Both the position numbers and the translations under genes were made by a program. Shown in pieces: positions 9,735-17,351 of a stretch of DNA of 42,041 nt. The stretch is from positions 1 through 42,041 of the forward strand of contig CALDSS010000109.1 of the NCBI GenBank assembly GCA_937924495.1, written 5' to 3'. Positions within the stretch are counted from its first letter, which is position 1. Every line of letters begins with the position of its first letter. This DNA is from an uncultured Saprospiraceae bacterium. GTDB lineage: Bacteria > Bacteroidota > Bacteroidia > Chitinophagales > Saprospiraceae. The notes beneath the pieces were generated by a model. It was not told the origin of the DNA. It was given only the letters and a program-made list of their open reading frames with translations, and did no database searches.

Positions 9735-11144
9735 TTAATAGGTTACTCGAACCAATTTTATTCGATTCTTCCGTTCGCTGGCAACGATGATTTCATTGCT
9801 TGCTACTTGTACCGCATCTCTAAATCGTAAACGTAAACTTTGACTCTCTGTATTGAAGACACTATTGCGATCTGCAACACCTCCTGGTGATAAAATATAT
9901 TCACTTACGGTGTTTTCATTTCGAATTTCATCATTGAAAATGACACGGATGTTTCTCGGTGTTTTCATTAAAAAATAGGAAGAATAGGATGCACCGTCGT
10001 CTTGTGAAAATTGTTTTTTATGTAAAATATCTTCCCAATGAATAGAACCATCAGGATGAATGGCAGCAACAAAAACATTGTCATAATAATAATCAATCAT
10101 ATAGCCCATATATCGATCATTCATTCCAACAGGCGCGCGTTCGTCTAATTTCACTCTTTCTGTAAAAAGCAAAACGCCTCCATCTCTTCTTAAAACAATT
10201 TCTTGCACCTCCATTTGAGGCACTCCTTTTCCTTCTTCTACTTTTTTATCCACCAAAACAGAAACCACCTCGCTTGAAAAGGGGTGATAGGATTTCGTGA
10301 CAATATTCGCTGTAGGTAGATTTCCGCTTATGTAAAAGTAGCCTGCCGCACGGCCAATCGATTTATCAGAATAAAGACCTGCAAAAACAAATTTTCGATT
10401 TAGGTTGTCAATTACAAACGATGCATCATACGTCAAATAATCTTCAAGCGGGATAACGATATGTTGTTGTTGCGCATAATCAGTTCCACAAGCAAAAATT
10501 TCCAGCCGGTGCTCAGCTCTGTTTGATTTTCGATTGTCTTTATTAAAAATGACATAAGCATTCCCACGATTGTCCGCTACAATTTCTTTCATGGCCCTTA
10601 TCGGGAAAAAGTCATCTGATTCGAATTTATGCTCCCACATCACTTTCATTGAATCGAGATCAATCATCGTGGCATTGAATTTCGAAATTCTATCAAAATC
10701 AACTAACAACAATTTTCGTTCGTCTTCTGAGAGAATCGTCTCAAACTTCGGAGTAAAAAATGAAGACCCTAACTTTTTAATCGTTGTCGAATCTACCAAA
10801 TTGGCAGAAGAATTATAACGATGCATTTTTAAGTAAGACTTTCCTTTTCTTTTGTGGCGATAAAGCACCTCAAACATTCCATTATTATCTATGATTGATA
10901 ATACGTTAGGTTTCCCCCTGTCTAAGTCTATTTCTTTTTCCCACTTCAAATGCATTTTGCTATCGTATGCCTGCACCCCTACTTTTGAAACCTGTTCGCG
11001 TACCAAAAGCACATGATCTTCTTGTTCCCCTAAAATATGATAAGCAATTTCATTCCGCAAATTGATAGGTTCGGAAACAGTGATCACCTGACCAATAATG
11101 AATTGAGAAAGAAAAGTGAAAAGGAGTATAAGATTCAGCTTCAT
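9735..11144 (-). CDS. Secreted protein of unknown function, probably beta-propeller-like
   Basis: I do not recognise a named family. The 469-residue product begins with a signal peptide (MKLNLILLFTFLSQFIIGQ, cleavage likely before or after Gln19). The rest is beta-rich, with repeated strand patterns and aspartate-glycine turns (SIIDNNGMFEVLYR, IVADNRGNAYVIF, FVIDNLNRKFVFAG), suggesting a beta-propeller such as those in PQQ- or Kelch-like folds. No T9SS sorting domain, lipobox or membrane segment is seen, so it is likely periplasmic. It is a single-gene unit transcribed away from tRNA-Val. Fold is inference and function unknown. Confidence 0.7.
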   Translation of the reverse strand: MKLNLILLFTFLSQFIIGQVITVSEPINLRNEIAYHILGEQEDHVLLVREQVSKVGVQAYDSKMHLKWEKEIDLDRGKPNVLSIIDNNGMFEVLYRHKRKGKSYLKMHRYNSSANLVDSTTIKKLGSSFFTPKFETILSEDERKLLLVDFDRISKFNATMIDLDSMKVMWEHKFESDDFFPIRAMKEIVADNRGNAYVIFNKDNRKSNRAEHRLEIFACGTDYAQQQHIVIPLEDYLTYDASFVIDNLNRKFVFAGLYSDKSIGRAAGYFYISGNLPTANIVTKSYHPFSSEVVSVLVDKKVEEGKGVPQMEVQEIVLRRDGGVLLFTERVKLDERAPVGMNDRYMGYMIDYYYDNVFVAAIHPDGSIHWEDILHKKQFSQDDGASYSSYFLMKTPRNIRVIFNDEIRNENTVSEYILSPGGVADRNSVFNTESQSLRLRFRDAVQVASNEIIVASERKNRIKLVRVTY

Positions 11145-11351
11145 TTCAAATCGGATTAAAGTGGAAAACTACAACAGCAAATTACAAAAAAACTTGCATA
11201 GATGTGACCCTAAATGCTGGTTTTACCATTACGAAAAGCCTTTGAATATTAAACTCCAGAAATCAAAAGCAGTTCAAAATCGAAATTTGAAGTCTTTTAT
11301 GTTCTTATATTAAGCTGTTTAAAATATTTTTAAAAAATAATTTGTTCAAAC

Positions 11352-11382
11352 TTGCACTACAATATTACTAAAACTATATTTG
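11352..11382 (+). promoter_or_regulatory. Promoter of tRNA-Val
   Basis: TTG (11352-11354), a 20-base spacer and TATATTTG (11375-11382) form a near-ideal Bacteroidota promoter, 39 bases before the mature tRNA. Confidence 0.75.
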
Positions 11383-11421
11383 CACCCGCTTTGAAAGAAA
11401 GGCGTTTAAAATATACAATTC

Positions 11422-11496
11422 GGGCAATTAGCTCAGCTGGTTCAGAGCACCTCGTTTACACCGAGGGGGTCGGAGGTTCGAATCCTTCATTGCCCA
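11422..11496 (+). tRNA. tRNA-Val (anticodon UAC)
   Basis: The 75-base cloverleaf is complete. The acceptor stem is GGGCAAT/ATTGCCC with discriminator A, the D-stem is GCTC/GAGC, and the anticodon stem is CCTCG/CGAGG around loop TTTACAC (anticodon TAC at 11457-11459). The T-loop is TTCGAAT. CCA is not encoded. It has its own promoter and terminator, so it is a single-gene transcription unit. Confidence 0.96.
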
Positions 11497-11500
11497 CTTA

Positions 11501-11527
11501 AAGGCTTCCATTTTGGAAGCCTTTTTT
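11501..11527 (+). terminator. Intrinsic terminator of tRNA-Val
   Basis: AAGGCTTCC (11501-11509) pairs with GGAAGCCTT (11515-11523) over a five-base loop, followed by TTTTTT. Confidence 0.9.
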
Positions 11528-11604
11528 ATTTTCAACTAAAATATCTTTTTCAAATATTTAATTTATTTCTAACGTTTGATAGCCATTGAAATTCTCCTTT
11601 TCAC

Positions 11605-11612
11605 TAATTTTG
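11605..11612 (+). promoter_or_regulatory. -7 promoter box of the AsmA-family gene
   Basis: TAATTTTG is a perfect TAnnTTTG box 22 bases before the ATG at 11635. The nearest TTG (11586-11588) is too close to be a normal -33 element. Confidence 0.55.
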
Positions 11613-11634
11613 GAACTCCCATACTCGCTATCGC

Positions 11635-14274
11635 ATGTTAAAAAAAATTCTTCTTTGGTTTGGTGGCTTTTTTCTCCTCTTTTTGATTGCAACGGTCGTG
11701 CTTTCTGCCTTTTTTGAAAAGGAAATTGGGGATACCATTATTTCACAAGCCAACCAGTCACTCAAAACTAAATTGTCGGTGAAGGATTTCGATCTTGATT
11801 TTTTTAGGGGCTTTCCTAATGTTTCAGCCGAGTTGTTGGATGTGACTATAAAAGACACCAAAGGGAAAAATTTATTAGTAGCCGAATCTATTGGTTTCAA
11901 ATTGGGATTGTTTAGCCTTTTTAAAACGAAAAAGAATATCAAAGAAGTCCTTATTGAAGAGGGCGCCTTGACGGTAGTTTTCGACAAAAAAGGAAGAGCC
12001 AATTATGATATTGTAAAATCAAGCGGCGCAACAGAAGAGGAATCGAATACTTCAATCGCTCTGAAAGAAGCTGTTTTGAAAAATATAGAGCTCATTTATG
12101 AAGACAAACGAACAGAGCAAGAAGCTTACATCGTAATAAAAGATGCTGTTTTTTCAGGAGAATTTTCAGCAGACAAGTTTGCCATGACCAGCGATGCCAA
12201 TCTAATCTCTAAATTCGTTGACCTCGGAGAGTATCGATATTTAATAGGAAAAGATTTAAAGTATGATGCAATATTATATATCGACAGCAAGGGAGGATTA
12301 TATGATTTTGAAAAACTGAATGTCTCAATTGATGATAATATTTTCAGAGTTGGAGGATTTGTTGATAATGATGCTAAACGAAAAGAAACTGATTTTGATC
12401 TCACCATAACTTGTAGTGAAGGAAGTGTGGGATCAATTATTCAACTATTGCCAGAGCAATACCTCCAACCACTCAGTGATTTTTCAGGGAATGGGCGTTT
12501 TTTATTTGAGTCAAAAATTAAAGGTCGTATGAGTGGCAAGGCACAGCCTGCTATTGATACAAAATTCATTTTAAAAGATGGGCGCATCACCAGTCCTCGC
12601 CTCGAGAATGACTTGAAAGATGTTTCTTTTTCCTCCACTTTCACGAATGGTGCCTATCGCAAAGCATCCAGTTCTGTTTTTGAAATCAAAAATTTTAAAG
12701 GTTACTTTAATCGAGAGTTGGTGGAGATGAAAATGAAAGTTGAAAATATTGATGATCCGAAAATTAACTTTCAATTGGATGGCGCAGTACCGATGAAATC
12801 GATTTTTAAATTTTTTAATAATCCGAATATAACGGACGGGCGCGGTGAAGTAGAAATCCACAATGTAAAAGTGAAAGGTCGATACAAGGATATGGTCAGT
12901 ACCTCTCGCATTCATCGAGTCGATGCTTCAGGCAAATTAGTTTTGGATGACGCCTCACTTGCCTTTAAGGATGAAAAACTGGTTTTTGATAGAGGGACGA
13001 TTTCATTAAAAGATAATGATTTGAAAGTTGATGGTTTAAAGTTGGAAGGAGCAGGTAGTGAGATGATCTTTAATGGAGATTTTAAAAATTTCCTTCCTGT
13101 GCTCTTGGCAGATTCTTTAAACTCTAAAAACGCAGAATTGGTTTTTGATGCAGAATTAGTAGCTGAAGAATTTGATGGAGATAAATTAATGGCATTGACT
13201 GCAGTGCCAGAAAGTCAAATTGATGAGGAGCAAAAAGTAGTAGATTCTTTAAACGTAGAAGTCAATGAGGGGCGGGAATTTCTCACCAGTTTTTTGAATG
13301 GAACCTTCAATGCAACTATCGAAAATTTCAATTATAATAAAATTGAAGGAAAGAATTTTGAGGGAGAAATAGCATTTGAAGATAATCAAATTGAAATTGT
13401 TGGAGATGCAGAAGCGATGGATGGCATGTTTGAAATTGACGGAACGCTTTTCGTTGATAAAAAACCAAACTTGACAGCAAAAATAAAATGTGATGGCATC
13501 GATGCTCATGAATTTTTCCGTCAATCCGAAAACTTCGGTCAGGAATTTTTGAAGGCAAAAAATGTTACTGGTACGCTCAACTCTCGAATGCTCATCAATG
13601 CTTTTTGGGACGAGAAAGGAGAATTTTTGTACGATGATTTAGCTGTTTTTGCGGGCGTAGGTATTCAACAAGGAGAGTTGAAAGACTTCGAGATGTTAGA
13701 ATACTTTTCTACATTCATTAAAATGCGAGATTTAGAAAACATCAAATTTGTCGATGTTGAAAATTGGATAAAAGTACAAAACCAAAAGGTGTATCTGCCT
13801 GCCATGTTTATCAGGAGTAATGCCGTGAACTTGGAGGTTTCGGGGACACACACTTTTGAACAAGACATCGATTATAATGTAAAAGTCAATGCTGGCCAAG
13901 TATTAGTCAATCGGCTAAAACCGCATAATCCGAACCTCAATCCACAACCGACCAAGCGTCGTGGTTGGTTCAATCTTTTTTATAAAATCAAGGGCAATCT
14001 TGAGGAAGATTACGATACGAAATTAAGTAAGCGGTCTGTCAAAAAAGCAATGGCTCAAAGCGAATTATTGAAGAAACGTATTCAGTCTGAATTAGAAAAA
14101 AAGTTTGGTCCTATTCAATTGCTCGATGAGGAGAGTCTGGAAGAACGAGAAGAAATTTTTCTTGATGAAACGCCTTCGAAAACAACCGCCTCGACGAAAA
14201 CAAAACCCAAAACTAAATCGAAACCAAAGGTGCAAGAGGAAGATGATGACGAAGAATACATTGATGGATTTTAA
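11635..14274 (+). CDS. AsmA-family envelope protein
   Basis: The 879-residue product has one N-terminal transmembrane anchor (about residues 4-28) followed by a very long beta-strand-rich periplasmic region. This is the layout of AsmA/TamB/YhdP-type proteins, which form hydrophobic grooves bridging inner and outer membranes and are implicated in phospholipid transport. The N-terminal part shows the AsmA pattern (FRGFPNVSAELLDVTIKD; VAESIGFKLGLFSLF), and an AsmA-like C-terminal region occupies roughly residues 560-790 (VTGTLNSRM, VSGTHTFEQDIDYNVKV). The last 30 residues are a Lys/Thr-rich stretch followed by an acidic tail ending DDDEEYIDGF. It is probably transcribed alone. Family is fairly sure; cargo is unknown. 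Confidence 0.85.
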   Translation: MLKKILLWFGGFFLLFLIATVVLSAFFEKEIGDTIISQANQSLKTKLSVKDFDLDFFRGFPNVSAELLDVTIKDTKGKNLLVAESIGFKLGLFSLFKTKKNIKEVLIEEGALTVVFDKKGRANYDIVKSSGATEEESNTSIALKEAVLKNIELIYEDKRTEQEAYIVIKDAVFSGEFSADKFAMTSDANLISKFVDLGEYRYLIGKDLKYDAILYIDSKGGLYDFEKLNVSIDDNIFRVGGFVDNDAKRKETDFDLTITCSEGSVGSIIQLLPEQYLQPLSDFSGNGRFLFESKIKGRMSGKAQPAIDTKFILKDGRITSPRLENDLKDVSFSSTFTNGAYRKASSSVFEIKNFKGYFNRELVEMKMKVENIDDPKINFQLDGAVPMKSIFKFFNNPNITDGRGEVEIHNVKVKGRYKDMVSTSRIHRVDASGKLVLDDASLAFKDEKLVFDRGTISLKDNDLKVDGLKLEGAGSEMIFNGDFKNFLPVLLADSLNSKNAELVFDAELVAEEFDGDKLMALTAVPESQIDEEQKVVDSLNVEVNEGREFLTSFLNGTFNATIENFNYNKIEGKNFEGEIAFEDNQIEIVGDAEAMDGMFEIDGTLFVDKKPNLTAKIKCDGIDAHEFFRQSENFGQEFLKAKNVTGTLNSRMLINAFWDEKGEFLYDDLAVFAGVGIQQGELKDFEMLEYFSTFIKMRDLENIKFVDVENWIKVQNQKVYLPAMFIRSNAVNLEVSGTHTFEQDIDYNVKVNAGQVLVNRLKPHNPNLNPQPTKRRGWFNLFYKIKGNLEEDYDTKLSKRSVKKAMAQSELLKKRIQSELEKKFGPIQLLDEESLEEREEIFLDETPSKTTASTKTKPKTKSKPKVQEEDDDEEYIDGF

Positions 14275-14276
14275 TG

Positions 14277-14405
14277 GGTGCATTTCATTTTTTCGCTATC
14301 TATCTATAAAAGGTTCTATAGAATTCCAGTTTGACAGTAAACACGCTAAAGATTTTTTTCTGTCGAGCTGGGGCTCGACAGAACAGCGAAAAATTGAAAT
14401 ACACC
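14277..14405. repeat. Palindromic intergenic element between the AsmA-family and YpdA-like genes
   Basis: Two 21-base arms (14277-14297 and 14385-14405) are inverted complements at 19 of 21 positions. Inside lies a perfect 11-bp hairpin, TTCTGTCGAGC-tggg-GCTCGACAGAA (14358-14383), whose T-run precedes rather than follows the stem. It fills almost the whole gap between the two genes. A classical terminator would need a T-run after the stem, so this looks more like a nested mobile or structural repeat. Confidence 0.6.
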
Positions 14406-14422
14406 ATCACTAAACGAATCGA

Positions 14423-16000
14423 ATGTTAGATTTACTAATCATCGGAGGAGGGCCAACGGGCATCAGTACAGGCATTGCAGCTACCAAAGCAGGTCTTGAT
14501 TTCTTGATTGTTGAAAAGGGGGTTTTAGTTAATTCCATTTTTCATTTTCCCACTAATATGACTTTTTTCTCTACTTCCAAATTATTGGAAATAGGGGACG
14601 TACCATTCATTTCTCATACAGACAAACCAACAAGAAGAGAAGCACTTGAGTATTATCGCCGATTGGTTGAAACGTGGAAACTACCCGTCCATACTTATGA
14701 AGAAGTTTTAGAGTTGAACAGAAAGGAGCATAAATTTTATGAGATAAAAACTTCTAAAAAAGTCTATCAAGCAAAGCAAGTTGTTGTCTGCACTGGTTTT
14801 TACGATGTTCCTCGAATGTTGAATGTGGCAGGAGAAGATTTGCCGAAGGTTAAGCATTATTATGATGAGGCTCATCCTTATATTGGCAAAAAAATCATAG
14901 TGGTGGGTGCTGCAAATTCTGGTTGTGATGTCGCATTGGAGCTTTGGCAAAAAGGAGCTGAAGTAACCATGGCTGTGCGCAAACCTACCATTTATGAAAA
15001 GGTAAAATATTGGATAAAACCAAATATCGAAAATCGAATCAAAGAGGGGAGCATCAAAGCATTTTTCAACACAAATGTTCAGGAAATTAGAGAAACCTAT
15101 GTTGTTTTGAACACACCTGAAGGAGCAATCGAGATTGAAAATGATTTTGTTTTTGCTATGACGGGTTATCATCCCAACTTCAAACTTTTAGAAAAATTAG
15201 GAATTGAAATTTCTAATACAGACAAACCAACAAGAAGAGAAGCACTTGAGTATTATCGCCGATTAGTTGAAACGTGGAATCTACCCGTCCATACTTATGA
15301 AGAAGTTTTTGAGCTGAACAAGAAGGAGCAAGAATTTTATGAGGTAAAAACTTCTAAAAAAACCTATCAAGCAAAGCAAGTTGTTGTCTGCACTGGTTTC
15401 TACGATGTTCCTCGAATGTTGAATGTGGCAGGAGAAGATTTGCCGAAGGTCAAGCATTATTATGATGAGGCTCATCCTTATATTGGTAAAAAAATTCTGG
15501 TGGTAGGGGCAGCAAATTCTGGCTGTGATGTTGCATTGGAGCTCTGGCAAAAAGGAGCTGAAGTAACCATGGCTGTGCGCAAACCCACCATTTATGAAAA
15601 AGTAAAATATTGGATAAAACCAAATATCGAAAATCGAATCAAAGAGGGGAGCATCAAAGCATTTTTCAATACTAATGTTCAGGAAATCAAAGAGACCTCT
15701 GTTGTTTTGAACACACCTGAAGGAGCAATCGAGATTGAAAATGATTTTGTTTTTGCTATGACGGGTTATCATCCCAACTTCAAACTTTTAGAAAAATTAG
15801 GAATTGAAATTTCTAATACTGAAGAAAAAATCCCCACTCACCATTCTGAAACTTTAGAAACAAATTTACCTGGGGTTTATCTGGCAGGAGTCGTTTGTGC
15901 GGGGATGCTCACGAGTAAGTTGTTTATTGAAAATACACGGGAACATGGGGAGATAATAGTGGATCATATTCTTCAAAAAACAAAACAGCCGATGAGTTAA
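14423..16000 (+). CDS. YpdA-like FAD/NADPH disulfide reductase with internal 200-residue duplication
   Basis: The product resembles the YpdA/Bdr family, NADPH-dependent flavoproteins proposed to reduce bacillithiol disulfide. Family landmarks are the FAD-binding GGGPTG at residues 8-13, FPTNMTFFSTSKLLE, TRREALEYYRRL, the NADPH-binding VVGAANSGCDVALE, KYWIKPNIENRIKEG, FVFAMTGYHPNF and the C-terminal LAGVVCAG...IENTREHGE. Normal length is about 325 residues; this one has 525 because residues 66-265 are repeated as 266-465 (period exactly 600 bp, about 95% identical). The frame stays open throughout. Position 12 is Thr where the characterised Firmicutes enzymes have their catalytic Cys (GGGPCG). 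Its neighbours, AsmA and prs, say nothing about its role. It could be functional, misfolded or a decaying fusion. Confidence 0.85.
   Translation: MLDLLIIGGGPTGISTGIAATKAGLDFLIVEKGVLVNSIFHFPTNMTFFSTSKLLEIGDVPFISHTDKPTRREALEYYRRLVETWKLPVHTYEEVLELNRKEHKFYEIKTSKKVYQAKQVVVCTGFYDVPRMLNVAGEDLPKVKHYYDEAHPYIGKKIIVVGAANSGCDVALELWQKGAEVTMAVRKPTIYEKVKYWIKPNIENRIKEGSIKAFFNTNVQEIRETYVVLNTPEGAIEIENDFVFAMTGYHPNFKLLEKLGIEISNTDKPTRREALEYYRRLVETWNLPVHTYEEVFELNKKEQEFYEVKTSKKTYQAKQVVVCTGFYDVPRMLNVAGEDLPKVKHYYDEAHPYIGKKILVVGAANSGCDVALELWQKGAEVTMAVRKPTIYEKVKYWIKPNIENRIKEGSIKAFFNTNVQEIKETSVVLNTPEGAIEIENDFVFAMTGYHPNFKLLEKLGIEISNTEEKIPTHHSETLETNLPGVYLAGVVCAGMLTSKLFIENTREHGEIIVDHILQKTKQPMS
14618..15817 (+). repeat. Direct tandem repeat, 2 x 600 bp, in frame inside the YpdA-like gene
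   Basis: Unit 1 is 14618-15217 and unit 2 is 15218-15817. I count about 32 mismatches by eye (roughly 95% identity) and no indels; the last ~120 bases of the units are identical. The entry point reads ttctcatac and both exits read ttctaatac, a nine-base micro-homology with one mismatch that could have seeded the duplication. About 10 of 200 residues differ, fewer than random change would give. Confidence 0.95.
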
Positions 16001-16017
16001 TCCCACCGGCTGTTTTG
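15981..16017. terminator. Bidirectional terminator between the YpdA-like gene and prs
   Basis: CAAAACAGCCG (15981-15991) and CGGCTGTTTTG (16007-16017) are exact complements over a 15-base loop that contains the stop codon of the YpdA-like gene. Read on the minus strand the stem is followed by TTTTTT, so it mainly ends prs; on the plus strand the T content is weaker. Confidence 0.78.
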
Positions 16018-16055
16018 AATGAATTTTGCCAACTGCTAACTGTCAATTGAATTCA

Positions 16056-16991
16056 TCACCCATCCACAAACAAAGCAGAAATTGAACGATGCTCATGCGT
16101 ATTTCGAATAGCACGTGCAAACAATTTTGCGGTAGAAAGGACTTTTATCTTTTTCGATTTTTTATCATTTAATGGAATCGTATCACAAACAATCAATTGA
16201 TCCAATTTTGAATTATTGATGTTTTCGATAGCATTGCCAGAAAGAACTGGATGCGTACAAATCGCACGAACACTTCTTGCTCCATTTTCAATCAAAGCAT
16301 CTGCTGCTTTGCAAAGCGTGCCTGCTGTATCTACTAAATCATCCACTAAGATTACATCTGCACCAATTACATCACCGATTACGGTCATGCCTGCTACTTC
16401 ATTCGCCACTTTTCGATATTTATCACAAATCACTAATCGCTTCTCGAAATGCTTTGCGTAAGTTCTCGCCCTTTTTACGCCACCAACATCTGGTGAAGCA
16501 AAAATTGCATTTGACAAATCTTGCTCTTGCAAATAAGGAATATAAATCGCTTGACTCTTCAAGTGATCCACCGGTATGTCAAAAAATCCCTGAATTTGAT
16601 CAGCGTGAAAATCCATGGTCATGATTCGATTGGCACCTGCTGCTTGTAAAAGATTTGCAATCAACTTTGCTGAAATTGGAACTCGTGGTTTGTCCTTTCG
16701 ATCTTGACGTGCATATCCAAAATAAGGAATTACGGCGGTAATGTAACCCGCAGATGCTCGCTTGGCAGCATCAACTAAGAGTAGCAATTCCATTAAATTT
16801 TCAGATGGAGCAAAAGTCGATTGAATAAAGAAAACATACGCACCTCTCACAGATTCATTGATAACCGGCTGCATTTCGCCGTCTTTGAAAGTGTGTAGTG
16901 TGTAGTCTCCTAAATCCTGATTGTAGTAATCTGAAATTTTAGAAGCCAGGTATCTAGAGTTGACACCTGAGAACAATTTGACATCAGTCAT
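16056..16991 (-). CDS. prs: Ribose-phosphate pyrophosphokinase
   Basis: PRPP synthetase transfers pyrophosphate from ATP to ribose 5-phosphate, feeding purine, pyrimidine, His, Trp and NAD synthesis. The product shows the N-terminal LFSG turn, the flexible loop YFGYARQDRKDKPR, the DFHADQIQGFF segment and the PRPP-binding VILVDDLVDTAGT. The start at 16991 (MTDVKLFSG) gives 311 residues, normal for the family. An upstream in-frame ATG at 17042 would add 17 Ser/Pro/Thr-rich residues and also lies downstream of the likely promoter, so it cannot be excluded. Confidence 0.94.
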   Translation of the reverse strand: MTDVKLFSGVNSRYLASKISDYYNQDLGDYTLHTFKDGEMQPVINESVRGAYVFFIQSTFAPSENLMELLLLVDAAKRASAGYITAVIPYFGYARQDRKDKPRVPISAKLIANLLQAAGANRIMTMDFHADQIQGFFDIPVDHLKSQAIYIPYLQEQDLSNAIFASPDVGGVKRARTYAKHFEKRLVICDKYRKVANEVAGMTVIGDVIGADVILVDDLVDTAGTLCKAADALIENGARSVRAICTHPVLSGNAIENINNSKLDQLIVCDTIPLNDKKSKKIKVLSTAKLFARAIRNTHEHRSISALFVDG

Positions 16992-17062
16992 AGTAGAGCG
17001 AGATTGTGGCGTTAGGAGTTCGGGAGACGATGATGGTATCATGAATTAAGTTAGCGTTTACG

Positions 17063-17070
17063 CAAAGTTA
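17063..17070 (-). promoter_or_regulatory. -7 promoter box of prs
   Basis: TAACTTTG on the minus strand is a perfect TAnnTTTG box, 20 bases before the ATG at 17042 and 71 bases before the preferred ATG at 16991. No -33 TTG at normal spacing. Confidence 0.55.
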
Positions 17071-17120
17071 ATAACCTGTAATAATAAACGTTTGAAATTT
17101 CATTTCATTTTTCAACATGG

Positions 17121-17167
17121 ATAAAAAAGAACACCCTTTGTGAGGACAAAAGCCAAACAAAGGGTGT
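17121..17167 (-). terminator. Intrinsic terminator downstream of the large T9SS gene
   Basis: ACACCCTTTG (17131-17140) pairs with CAAAGGGTGT (17158-17167) over a 17-base loop. On the minus strand it is followed by a T-rich run (TTCTTTTTTA). It lies beyond repeat copy A, about 185 bases after the stop codon, so the repeat would be transcribed as part of the 3' untranslated region. Confidence 0.72.
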
Positions 17168-17191
17168 ATAAACGTATTCTTCAAAATATAT

Positions 17192-17351
17192 GAAGTTGTT
17201 TAAAAATGGAGTTCAGAAGCGAAAATTAGAAGATTAAGGCTCTGAGGAAGTGAAATTAATTAGGCATAGCATCGCTATGGCTAATTAATTTCACGAAATC
17301 AGGTTCTTTAGATTCAAATTTGCAGCTTGAAGGTCATTTTGAAACAACTTC
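17192..17351 (+). repeat. Palindromic intergenic repeat, copy A (160 bp)
   Basis: The terminal inverted repeats GAAGTTGTTT (17192-17201) and AAACAACTTC (17342-17351) extend inward with one mismatch to 17 bp. A central hairpin pairs 17250-17270 with 17274-17294 (20 of 21 bp, 3-base loop). The core shares GGCTCTGAGGAAGT and AGCATAG with copy B. Its outer end overlaps the stop codon of the large T9SS gene at 17351-17353. It encodes no protein. Confidence 0.85.

Noticed and set aside
11145-11335. Possible fourth copy of the 160-bp repeat
   Set aside because: Only short scattered matches (a TGTTTAAAA and a TTGAAGTC) are seen; there are no terminal inverted repeats or ordered blocks.
14708-15772. 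Two similar minus-strand frames of 154 and 163 codons as paired genes
   Set aside because: They are mirror shadows of the duplicated YpdA-like coding sequence; their similarity is explained by the 600-bp repeat.
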